46,292 bases of DNA from Acetatifactor sp. (GTDB lineage Bacteria > Bacillota > Clostridia > Lachnospirales > Lachnospiraceae). The position numbers were made by a program, and so were the translations under genes. The stretch is from contig JAEDDX010000013.1 in the NCBI GenBank assembly GCA_016293615.1, positions 1 through 46,292 of the forward strand, written 5' to 3'. Below the pieces are notes generated by a model. It ran no database searches and was not told where the DNA came from. It saw only the letters and a program-made list of their open reading frames with translations. The stretch's first letter is position 1; each line of letters starts with the position of its first letter. Of this stretch, positions 24,418 to 31,331 are shown piece after piece.

Positions 24418-24813
24418 ATGAGAAAAAACAGTATTAAAAATACCCGTATCAACGGGGAAGTGCAGAAGGTATTGGCTGAGATCATCCGCGGAGAGATCAA
24501 GGATCCCCGCATCAGTCCCTGGACCAGCGTCGTTGCGGTGGAAGTCGCTCCCGACTTAAAGACCTGCAAGGCATGGATCAGTGTGCTTGGTGATGAGGAA
24601 GCGAAGAACAATACCCTGTTGGGACTAAGGAGTGCTGTCGGATATATCAAGAGACAGCTGGCGAAGACGATCAATCTGCGCAATACGCCCGAGATCACCT
24701 TTGTGATGGATCAGTCCATCGAGTATGGTGTCAATATGTCCCGTAAGATTGACGAAGTGATTGCTTCCGACGCAGGCAGTGCCGGGGAAGCCGAAGAAGA
24801 GACGGAAGCGTAA
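24418..24813 (+). CDS. rbfA: ribosome-binding factor A
   Basis: RbfA binds the 30S subunit during maturation of 16S rRNA. The 131-residue protein shows RINGEVQKVLAEIIRGEIKD, a KH-like fold with DLKTCKAWISVLGDEE, and RNTPEITFVMDQSIEYGVNM near the end. The ATG at 24418 follows AAAGGAA. A stem (GGGAGAGTGC/GCACTCTTCCC) lies in the 105-bp gap after infB and lacks a T-run. Confidence 0.94.
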   Translation: MRKNSIKNTRINGEVQKVLAEIIRGEIKDPRISPWTSVVAVEVAPDLKTCKAWISVLGDEEAKNNTLLGLRSAVGYIKRQLAKTINLRNTPEITFVMDQSIEYGVNMSRKIDEVIASDAGSAGEAEEETEA

Positions 24814-24824
24814 TGCTTTCCGGG

Positions 24825-24865
24825 GGATCCCGAAGGAGTCACCATGTTCCTTCGGGTATCCTTTT
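24825..24865 (+). terminator. terminator-like hairpin between rbfA and nrnA
   Basis: GGATCCCGAAGGA (24825-24837) pairs with TCCTTCGGGTATCC (24848-24861), with one bulge, and TTTT follows. Because the next four genes continue in the same direction with tiny gaps, it probably gives partial termination that lowers expression of nrnA-truB-ribF. Confidence 0.6.
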
Positions 24866-24887
24866 CATATGGAAAACGAGGGTTCTT

Positions 24888-25844
24888 ATGACGATAGATA
24901 TTATAAAAGAATGTGAAGGCGCAAACAGAATCGGTATCGGAGGGCACATCAGACCGGACGGAGACTGCGTGGGCTCTACGCTCGGACTTTGGATGTATCT
25001 GAAAAAGTGTCTGCCGGATGCGAGTGTTTGCGTCTATCTGGAAAAACCGTCCGCGATTTTTGCTAAGATCAAAGGATTTGATGAAATCAACTCCGCGTTT
25101 CCCGAGGAGGAAGCCTTTGATGTATTCTTTGCACTTGACTGCGGCGCGGACAGACTCGGGGACTGCGAAAAATACTTCCGTGCGGCCAAGAAGACAATCA
25201 ATATAGATCATCATGTCAGCAATGCCGGGACGGGAACGGTCAATTGGGTGAGACCCGAGATCGGTTCCTGCTGTGAGGTTTTGTATGATCTGATGGACAA
25301 GGATAAACTGGACAGGGACATTGCGACCGCTCTGTATGTCGGTATGATTCACGACACCGGCGTATTCCAATACTCCAATACCACGCCCGACACCATGAGA
25401 AAGGGCGGAGAACTGATCGCTTACGGCGTGGATTTTTCCAGGCTGATCTTAGAGACCTTTTATCAGAAAAACTATGTACAGAGCCAGATCATGGGCCGTG
25501 CGCTGATGGAGAGCATCCGTTTTATGGACAATACCTGTATCGTCAGCGTGATCGAGCAAAAGACCATGGATTTCTACGGGGCTACCCCGAAGGATCTGGA
25601 TGGTATTGTGAATCAGCTGCGCAATATCAAGGGGATCAGCTGCGCGGTATTCATGTATCAGACCGATGTGATGGAGTACAAGGTGAGTCTGCGCACCGAT
25701 GAGAGGGTGAATGCGGCGGAAGTCTGTACATACTTTGGCGGCGGCGGTCACATGAGGGCAGCCGGATGCACCATGAGGGGTACCTTCCATGACTGCATCA
25801 ACAATCTTTCCGCCCAAATTGAAAAGCAGATGGTGAAGGCATGA
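24888..25844 (+). CDS. nrnA: DHH-family oligoribonuclease/pAp phosphatase NrnA
   Basis: NrnA degrades nanoRNAs and can dephosphorylate 3'-phosphoadenosine 5'-phosphate; Firmicutes use it in place of Orn. The 318 residues contain the DHH motifs HIRPDGDCVGS, FFALDCGAD, IDHHVSN and MIHDTGVF, which bind two Mn ions, and the DHHA1 substrate domain with GGGGHMRAAGC near the end. The ATG at 24888 (MTIDIIKECEG) is favoured over a longer frame that runs through the upstream hairpin. It overlaps truB by ATGA. Confidence 0.9.
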   Translation: MTIDIIKECEGANRIGIGGHIRPDGDCVGSTLGLWMYLKKCLPDASVCVYLEKPSAIFAKIKGFDEINSAFPEEEAFDVFFALDCGADRLGDCEKYFRAAKKTINIDHHVSNAGTGTVNWVRPEIGSCCEVLYDLMDKDKLDRDIATALYVGMIHDTGVFQYSNTTPDTMRKGGELIAYGVDFSRLILETFYQKNYVQSQIMGRALMESIRFMDNTCIVSVIEQKTMDFYGATPKDLDGIVNQLRNIKGISCAVFMYQTDVMEYKVSLRTDERVNAAEVCTYFGGGGHMRAAGCTMRGTFHDCINNLSAQIEKQMVKA

Positions 25845-26746
25845 TAAACGGAATTATCATTATTGATAAAGAGCCCGGATTTACCTCCCACGATGTCGTG
25901 GCGAAGATGAGGGGAATCTGCGGACAGAGAAAAATCGGACATACCGGAACACTGGATCCCGCGGCTACGGGCGTCCTGCCCGTCTGCCTCGGCAGCGCCA
26001 CAAAGCTGTGCGACCTTTTGACGGACCATGACAAGGAATATGTCGCCGAGCTTCTGCTGGGAACGACGACCGATACGCAGGATACGACCGGAACAGTGCT
26101 TACCACAAGACCGGTTACCGTAAGCGAAGAAAAGGTGAGAGAGGCGATCGCCTCCTTTGTCGGTGAGTATCTGCAGGTGCCGCCGATGTATTCCGCACTG
26201 AAGGTGAACGGCAAGAAGCTGTACGAGCTTGCCAGAGAAGGCAGGGAGATCGAGCGAAAAGCGCGCCCGGTCAGCATCCGTGAGCTGGAGATTCTGGAAA
26301 TGAACCTTCCGGTCGTGAAAATCAGGGTGGCCTGCTCCAAGGGCACCTATATCAGAACCCTTTGCGCGGACATCGGGGACAAGCTTGGCTGCGGCGGAAC
26401 GATGCAGAGTCTCAGACGTACCGGGGTGGGGCGGTTTGGCATAGAAGATACCCTGACACTGGGGCAGCTCCAGTCCCTGAAGGATGCCGGCAGAGTCATG
26501 GATTGTGTAATTGCCGTAGACTGTGTGTTTGCGGACTGCCCGGCCCTGCATGTGAGCGGGGCGGCGGTGAAGCTCCTCGAAAACGGCAATCCTTTTCTCC
26601 CCGCGCAGACGACGGAAGGAATCACTTATGCGGCGGGAGAGCAGGTGCGGATCTATTTTCCGGACGGATCCTTCGCGGGAATCTATGCGTATGCGCCGGA
26701 GAGAAAGCAGTATAAGCCTGTGAAAATGTTTTTGGAGAAAGAGTGA
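25841..26746 (+). CDS. truB: tRNA pseudouridine(55) synthase TruB
   Basis: TruB makes pseudouridine 55 in the T-loop of tRNAs. The catalytic Asp39 lies in GHTGTLDPAATGVLP. Other family features are SALKVNGKKLYELAREGREI and CSKGTYIRTLCADIG, and a C-terminal PUA-like region. The length, 301 residues, is normal. The start overlaps the nrnA stop, giving tight coupling. Confidence 0.94.
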   Translation: MINGIIIIDKEPGFTSHDVVAKMRGICGQRKIGHTGTLDPAATGVLPVCLGSATKLCDLLTDHDKEYVAELLLGTTTDTQDTTGTVLTTRPVTVSEEKVREAIASFVGEYLQVPPMYSALKVNGKKLYELAREGREIERKARPVSIRELEILEMNLPVVKIRVACSKGTYIRTLCADIGDKLGCGGTMQSLRRTGVGRFGIEDTLTLGQLQSLKDAGRVMDCVIAVDCVFADCPALHVSGAAVKLLENGNPFLPAQTTEGITYAAGEQVRIYFPDGSFAGIYAYAPERKQYKPVKMFLEKE

Positions 26747-26753
26747 TAACACC

Positions 26754-27713
26754 TTGGAGATCATTACAAATACTTCCTTATTTTATCTGGACCGTGACAC
26801 CGCGGTTGCCATCGGTAAGTTTGACGGGATTCATATCGGCCACAGGAAACTGCTGCAGGAGATTTGTGCGAAAAAAGCGCAGGGGCTTGCCGCCTGTGTG
26901 TTTACCTTTGATCCCGCACCCGCGGTACTCTTTGGAGCATCCGACGGAAAAGAACTGACGACCAGGGAGGAAAAGAGGAAACTGTTCGAAGCCCTGGGCG
27001 TGGATATCCTGATTGAGTTTCCGATGACAAAAGAGACGGCGTCCATCCCGCCGGAGGAGTTTGTGCGGGAGATCCTGCACGAGAGAATGCGGGCGCGGTT
27101 TGTCGCGGCAGGCCCTGATCTTTCCTTTGGGGACAGGGGGGCAGGAAACTCGAAGCTTTTGCAGGAGATGGGCGTACATCTTGGAATTCAGACCAGGGTG
27201 ATTGATAAGATTTGTGTGGACGGCGTGGAAGCGGGCTCCACCTATGTGAGAACACTTGTGGAAAAAGGGGAGATGGAGAAGGTCCGCCGTCTGCTGGGCG
27301 TGCCTTACTGCATCAGCGGTACCGTGGCGCACGGCAGACAGCTCGGAAGAACCATCGGCTTTCCCACCGTTAATATATACCCTCCCGAGAGCAAGCTTCT
27401 TCCTCCCTACGGAGTGTATTTATCCTCTGTGAAAGTGGACGGCGTGATGTATAACGGCATCAGCAATGTGGGATGCAAGCCGACCGTCGAAAAGAAGGCT
27501 GTCTGCGGCGTGGAGACCTTTCTCTATGAGTTTGACAGGGATATCTACGGCGCGGAGATTGAGGTATATCTGTGGGAATTCAGACGTCCGGAGCGGAAAT
27601 TTGAGACGATGGACGCCCTGATCGCCTGTGTTCATGATGATATTGCTGTCGGGAGAGCGGGAAATCGCCTGTCTTTTGGCGAAATTACTATTGATAGTTT
27701 TCCGCGGGTCTAG
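26754..27713 (+). CDS. ribF: bifunctional riboflavin kinase/FAD synthetase RibF
   Basis: RibF converts riboflavin to FMN and FAD. The N-terminal nucleotidyltransferase domain has GKFDGIHIGHRKLLQEI; the C-terminal flavokinase domain has GRTIGFPTVNIYPPESKLLP and YNGISNVGCKPTV. It begins with TTG 8 bp after truB, with GGAGAAAGAG upstream. It is the last gene of the operon, and the promoter of the next gene overlaps its 3' end. Confidence 0.92.
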   Translation: MEIITNTSLFYLDRDTAVAIGKFDGIHIGHRKLLQEICAKKAQGLAACVFTFDPAPAVLFGASDGKELTTREEKRKLFEALGVDILIEFPMTKETASIPPEEFVREILHERMRARFVAAGPDLSFGDRGAGNSKLLQEMGVHLGIQTRVIDKICVDGVEAGSTYVRTLVEKGEMEKVRRLLGVPYCISGTVAHGRQLGRTIGFPTVNIYPPESKLLPPYGVYLSSVKVDGVMYNGISNVGCKPTVEKKAVCGVETFLYEFDRDIYGAEIEVYLWEFRRPERKFETMDALIACVHDDIAVGRAGNRLSFGEITIDSFPRV

Positions 27714-27719
27714 TACAAT
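27691..27719 (+). promoter_or_regulatory. promoter of the Na/Pi cotransporter gene
   Basis: TTGATA (27691-27696), a 17-bp spacer and TACAAT (27714-27719). The -35 box and spacer lie within the last codons of ribF. Confidence 0.65.
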
Positions 27720-27765
27720 AGTTCTTGCTATGATAAAATGTCTCACATTTTAAAGGAATAAAGAG

Positions 27766-29433
27766 ATGAATACTACAGTTGATGTAACGAAAATTATCCT
27801 GTCAATGGCGGGAGGTTTAGGCCTTTTCCTGTTCGGTATGCGAGTGATGAGCGATTCGATCGAAAAGGTAGCCGGAGCGAAGCTTCGTCGAATTCTGGAG
27901 TTCTTTACCACGAACCGCCTGTCCGGTATGATTGTGGGCGTTGTGTTTACCGGTATCATACAGTCGTCCTCAGCCTGTACGGCTATGGTCGTCAGCTTCG
28001 TAAATGCCGGACTGATGAATCTGTATCAGGCAGCAGGCGTTATCTTTGGTGCCAACATCGGTACGACCATTACTTCGCAGCTGGTTTCCTTCAACCTTTC
28101 AGCGTATGCGCCGGTGATTTTGCTGGTGGGTGTGCTGATGGTGATGTTTGTGAAAAATGATAAGGTGAAGGAGTTTGCCGATATCATCATCGGCTTTGGT
28201 GTTCTATTCCTGGGCCTGAGCACGATGTCCAGCTCCATGTCAGCCATGAGAGATGTCCCTGCAGTGGTAAATCTTCTGGGCTCTCTGAAAAATCCCTTCA
28301 TGGCGACTCTGGTCGGACTGCTTTTGACATCCATCATTCAGAGCTCTTCCGTGACGGTCAGCATTGTCCTTTTGCTTGCAAACCAGGATCTGTTGGCGCT
28401 GCCCATCACACTCTATATTATTCTGGGATGTAACATCGGAGCATGCTCCACTGCACTGCTTGCCTCTCTCGCAGGTAAGAAGGATGCGAAGAAGGCTGCT
28501 TTGATTCACTTCTGGTTCAATGTCATCGGTACCGTGCTTTTGTATGTGATCCTGTTTGTGGCGGAAGCACCCGTGATCAGACTGATCCAGTCCATCTCGG
28601 CAGACAACGGTCGTTTCGTTGCAAATGCGCATACCCTGATCAAGATTTTCCAGGTAATCGTTCTGTTCCCGTTTGCGGGATGGATCGTAAAGCTGTCCTG
28701 CCTGTGCGTTCCCGGCGAAGACAAGAAGGTCGGCTACAGAGAAAGCAATCAGCTCAAATACATCGGAGACAAGGTTGTCTTCAACCCTGCGACTGCTGTG
28801 TTTGAGGTTGTGAAGGAGCTTGACCGCATGGCTTCCCTGGCGTCCGAAAATCTCAACCGCGCCATGAATGCGCTGGTGACGCTGGACGAGGAGGACATTG
28901 AGGAAGTATACGAGGTTGAGAAAAATATCAATTTCCTGAATCATGCGATCACGGGATATCTCGTGAAAATCAACCAGACGACACTGCCGATCGAAGACTT
29001 AAAGACCATCGGTGCCCTTTTCCATGTCGCCAACGACATTGAGCGGATCGGCGACCATGCGGAGAATATCGCAGACGCAGCCAGACAGCGCAAGGAGGAA
29101 GGCCTATCCTTCAGCAAGGAGGCGCAGCACGAGCTCGGAGAGATGCTGGAGATGGTCAACACCCTGATTCGTTACTCCATCGAGATGTTTGTGAAGGGCG
29201 ATGAGTCCCATATGCAGGATGTTGTGGATCTGGAAGATAAAGTGGACGATATGGAGCGTTCCCTGCAGAAGTGTCATGTCATTCGACTGACGAGGGGTGA
29301 GTGTTCCCCCGAGGCAGGGATGATCTTCTCTGATATCGTATCCGGACTGGAGAGAGTGGCAGATCATGCGACCAACATCGCATTTGCGGTTGCCAATGCA
29401 GAGAAGGAAGCGGAAGCGGCCGATAACCAGTAA
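27766..29433 (+). CDS. Na+/phosphate cotransporter with PhoU-like tail
   Basis: A 555-residue NptA/PNaS-family symporter. Two inverted-topology repeats each carry the family QSSS motif: GIIQSSSACTAMVVSFVNAG near residue 65 and SIIQSSSVTVSIVLLLANQD near 190. About nine helices end near residue 315, then a cytoplasmic PhoU-like all-helical domain follows (EVVKELDRMASLASENLNRA; DIERIGDHAENIADAARQRK; GLERVADHATNIAFA). It imports phosphate with sodium; the PhoU-like part may sense phosphate status. AAAGGAA precedes the ATG. It is a single gene with its own promoter and terminator. Confidence 0.9.
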   Translation: MNTTVDVTKIILSMAGGLGLFLFGMRVMSDSIEKVAGAKLRRILEFFTTNRLSGMIVGVVFTGIIQSSSACTAMVVSFVNAGLMNLYQAAGVIFGANIGTTITSQLVSFNLSAYAPVILLVGVLMVMFVKNDKVKEFADIIIGFGVLFLGLSTMSSSMSAMRDVPAVVNLLGSLKNPFMATLVGLLLTSIIQSSSVTVSIVLLLANQDLLALPITLYIILGCNIGACSTALLASLAGKKDAKKAALIHFWFNVIGTVLLYVILFVAEAPVIRLIQSISADNGRFVANAHTLIKIFQVIVLFPFAGWIVKLSCLCVPGEDKKVGYRESNQLKYIGDKVVFNPATAVFEVVKELDRMASLASENLNRAMNALVTLDEEDIEEVYEVEKNINFLNHAITGYLVKINQTTLPIEDLKTIGALFHVANDIERIGDHAENIADAARQRKEEGLSFSKEAQHELGEMLEMVNTLIRYSIEMFVKGDESHMQDVVDLEDKVDDMERSLQKCHVIRLTRGECSPEAGMIFSDIVSGLERVADHATNIAFAVANAEKEAEAADNQ

Positions 29434-29452
29434 CAAAGCACTATGACAGCCC

Positions 29453-29498
29453 CCCGTTTTTGGCAAGGAACTTTTACCAAAAACGGGAGCTTTTTTTT
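29453..29498 (+). terminator. strong intrinsic terminator
   Basis: CCCGTTTTTGG (29453-29463) pairs perfectly with CCAAAAACGGG (29477-29487), followed by eight T residues. Confidence 0.93.
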
Positions 29499-29532
29499 GT
29501 CAATCTTTCTGACCGGAATTTTCTGTAAGCGG

Positions 29533-29561
29533 TTGACACATACGGGCGCTCCCAGTATAAT
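29533..29561 (+). promoter_or_regulatory. consensus sigma-A promoter of the NlpC/P60 gene
   Basis: TTGACA (29533-29538), a 17-bp spacer and TATAAT (29556-29561): both hexamers and the spacing match the consensus exactly, which predicts high constitutive expression. Confidence 0.88.
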
Positions 29562-29621
29562 TTATTGTGTAATAATTTTGTAACAGATTTGTAACCATAC
29601 ATATATATTTTGAGGTTTCAC

Positions 29622-30662
29622 ATGATGCGTTTTCATAGATTTGCAAAACAATTGACATGTCTTTCCGCAGCCCTGCTCATGGTGTTCACGGCGGGGACTG
29701 TTGAGGCGGATGCCGCTTCCGGCAGCATTATGCCGACAGCAGGAATAGCATCCTTTTTTGAGGCAGGACTTTCCGACCAGGAGTTCATTACCTTCGCAGA
29801 GCAGACCAAGGGATCCTTCTGGGGCTATACCAATATCGGTATTGCCAATGTTGAGAAGGGCAACCTGAATGTGAGGGCCGTTCCCGCTGCAGACGGCAAG
29901 CTTGTGGGCAAGATGCCCAAGGATTCCGCCTGCGAGGTGCTGGAGAGTGTCGACGGCTGGGCACATATCGTATCCGGCGAGGTGGAAGGCTATGTCAGCC
30001 TGGAATACCTTCTGACAGGCCCCGAGGCGAAGATGCGGGCCAATGAACTTGTGCAGACGGTGGCGGTCGTACAGACCGATGGGTTGAATGTCCGTGTTGC
30101 TCCCGATATGGAGGCAAGTATTCTGACCCAGGTTCCGAAGGGGGAAGAACTGGAGTATATTGAGACGGTGGATGACTGGCTGAAGGTCTCCATCGACAGC
30201 GATGAGGCGTATGTTGCTGCGGAGTATGCAGTGGTGGAAAACAAGCTGGCAACAGCGATTACGATGTCGGAACTGCTCTACGGCGCCGGTGTGTCCGATG
30301 TCCGTGTAGAGATGGTTGAGTATGCGAAGCAGTTCCTGGGGAATCCTTATGTATGGGGAGGATCCAGCCTGACGAAGGGCACTGACTGTTCCGGATTCAC
30401 CATGAGCATTTACAAAAAGTATGGTGTGAAGCTGAGTCATTCTTCCAGGGCACAGGCAAACGAAGGCAAGAAGATCAAGGCGTCCGAGCTTCAGCCCGGC
30501 GATCTGGTATTCTATGCGAACGGCTCCGGTACCATCAACCATGTCGCTATGTATATCGGCGGCGGAAAGGTGATCCACGCGAGCAACCCCAAGTCCGGCA
30601 TCAAGATCAGCAAATACAACTACAGAACGCCGGTAAAATGCGTATCCTATCTGAAGGATTAA
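29622..30662 (+). CDS. secreted SH3b-NlpC/P60 peptidoglycan endopeptidase
   Basis: The 346-residue protein has a signal peptide (FAKQLTCLSAALLMVFTAGT, with cleavage near VEADAA), two bacterial SH3 domains (about 75-130 and 140-205; motif LNVRAVPAADGK and LNVRVAPDMEAS), and a C-terminal NlpC/P60 domain with Cys256 (TDCSGF), His307 (INHVAMYIG) and His319 (VIHASN). Such enzymes cut D-Glu-to-diamino-acid bonds in the stem peptide of the wall; the SH3 domains bind peptidoglycan. The ATG at 29622 has GAGG 6 bp upstream. The perfect promoter suggests a housekeeping wall hydrolase. Confidence 0.92.
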   Translation: MMRFHRFAKQLTCLSAALLMVFTAGTVEADAASGSIMPTAGIASFFEAGLSDQEFITFAEQTKGSFWGYTNIGIANVEKGNLNVRAVPAADGKLVGKMPKDSACEVLESVDGWAHIVSGEVEGYVSLEYLLTGPEAKMRANELVQTVAVVQTDGLNVRVAPDMEASILTQVPKGEELEYIETVDDWLKVSIDSDEAYVAAEYAVVENKLATAITMSELLYGAGVSDVRVEMVEYAKQFLGNPYVWGGSSLTKGTDCSGFTMSIYKKYGVKLSHSSRAQANEGKKIKASELQPGDLVFYANGSGTINHVAMYIGGGKVIHASNPKSGIKISKYNYRTPVKCVSYLKD

Positions 30663-30674
30663 GAGGTGATCAGG

Positions 30675-30712
30675 GTTTCGGAATTCATTTCGCATGAGTT
30701 CCGAAACTTTTT
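30675..30712 (+). terminator. intrinsic terminator after the NlpC/P60 gene
   Basis: GTTTCGGAA (30675-30683) pairs with TTCCGAAAC (30699-30707), then five T residues. Confidence 0.88.
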
Positions 30713-30722
30713 CAATTCATTA

Positions 30723-30751
30723 TTTACAATTTGCATGGGATATGATATGAT
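30723..30751 (+). promoter_or_regulatory. rpsO promoter
   Basis: TTTACA (30723-30728), a 17-bp spacer and TATGAT (30746-30751), 90 bp before rpsO. Confidence 0.7.
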
Positions 30752-30771
30752 ATCCAAGTATGAATTGCCGA

Positions 30772-30814
30772 CACCCAGCATTCGGACACTCCAACCGCTG
30801 CTTAGTGTCTGGTG
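30772..30814 (+). promoter_or_regulatory. structured rpsO leader, candidate S15 autoregulatory site
   Basis: GACACT (30785-30790) pairs with AGTGTC (30804-30809), and CACC (30772-30775) can pair with GGTG (30811-30814) outside it. Leader RNAs of rpsO in several bacteria bind S15 to repress translation. The fit to a known structure class is not tested. Confidence 0.4.
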
Positions 30815-30842
30815 AAAAGAAAAATTTTAGGAGGAAAAAGAA

Positions 30843-31109
30843 ATGATCTCTAAAGAGAAGAAAACAGCTATCATGAACGAGTATGCAAGAACTGCAGGCG
30901 ATACCGGTTCACCTGAGGTACAGGTTGCAGTCCTGACCGCAAGAATCCAGGAGCTCACCGAGCACCTGAAGGAGAATCCCAAGGATCATCATTCCCGCCG
31001 CGGTATGTTGAAGATGGTAGGTCAGAGACGTGGTCTTCTGGAGTACCTGAAGAAGAAGGATATCGAGAGATATCGTGCTCTGATTGAGAAGCTTGGTCTG
31101 AGAAAGTAA
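30843..31109 (+). CDS. rpsO: 30S ribosomal protein S15
   Basis: S15 is a primary 16S rRNA binding protein. The 88 residues show GDTGSPEVQVAVLTARIQEL, HLKENPKDHHSRRGMLKMVG and RRGLLEYLKKKDIERYRALI, all family hallmarks, at normal length. AGGAGG precedes the ATG. It is followed by pnp, the common rpsO-pnp order, but here the two are separated by hairpins. Confidence 0.97.
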   Translation: MISKEKKTAIMNEYARTAGDTGSPEVQVAVLTARIQELTEHLKENPKDHHSRRGMLKMVGQRRGLLEYLKKKDIERYRALIEKLGLRK

Positions 31110-31125
31110 TATCCTAGTAAGCATG

Positions 31126-31165
31126 AGCGGAAGGCAGTCCCCCAAGGGCGCTTCCGCTTGTTGTG
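31126..31165 (+). terminator. weak hairpin terminator after rpsO
   Basis: AGCGGAAG (31126-31133) pairs with CTTCCGCT (31151-31158), followed by a T-rich but interrupted tract. Partial read-through into pnp is likely. Confidence 0.5.
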
Positions 31166-31207
31166 TGTAGTAAGGATATGGTTTTTTCGACCCAAACCAG
31201 TTACCGG

Positions 31208-31289
31208 GGAGCAGAAGAAAGCCCCGAGACCGCTGAAAAGTGTATGTCGCAGACATGGATTTTTCAGTAGTTTCGGTGTCTTCTGTTCC
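31208..31289 (+). promoter_or_regulatory. long hairpin in the pnp leader
   Basis: Arms of about 30 nt (31208-31239 and 31261-31289) pair with few mismatches; their loop-proximal ends are CTGAAAA and TTTTCAG. The loop holds a further small stem, ATGTC-GCA-GACAT. The hairpin ends about 40 nt before the pnp start. It resembles in form the enteric pnp leader stem that RNase III cuts and PNPase then degrades to repress its own synthesis. Confidence 0.65.
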
Positions 31290-31331
31290 AGGAAATAAAT
31301 TGTCGTATGATACGACGGAATGGAGGAATTT

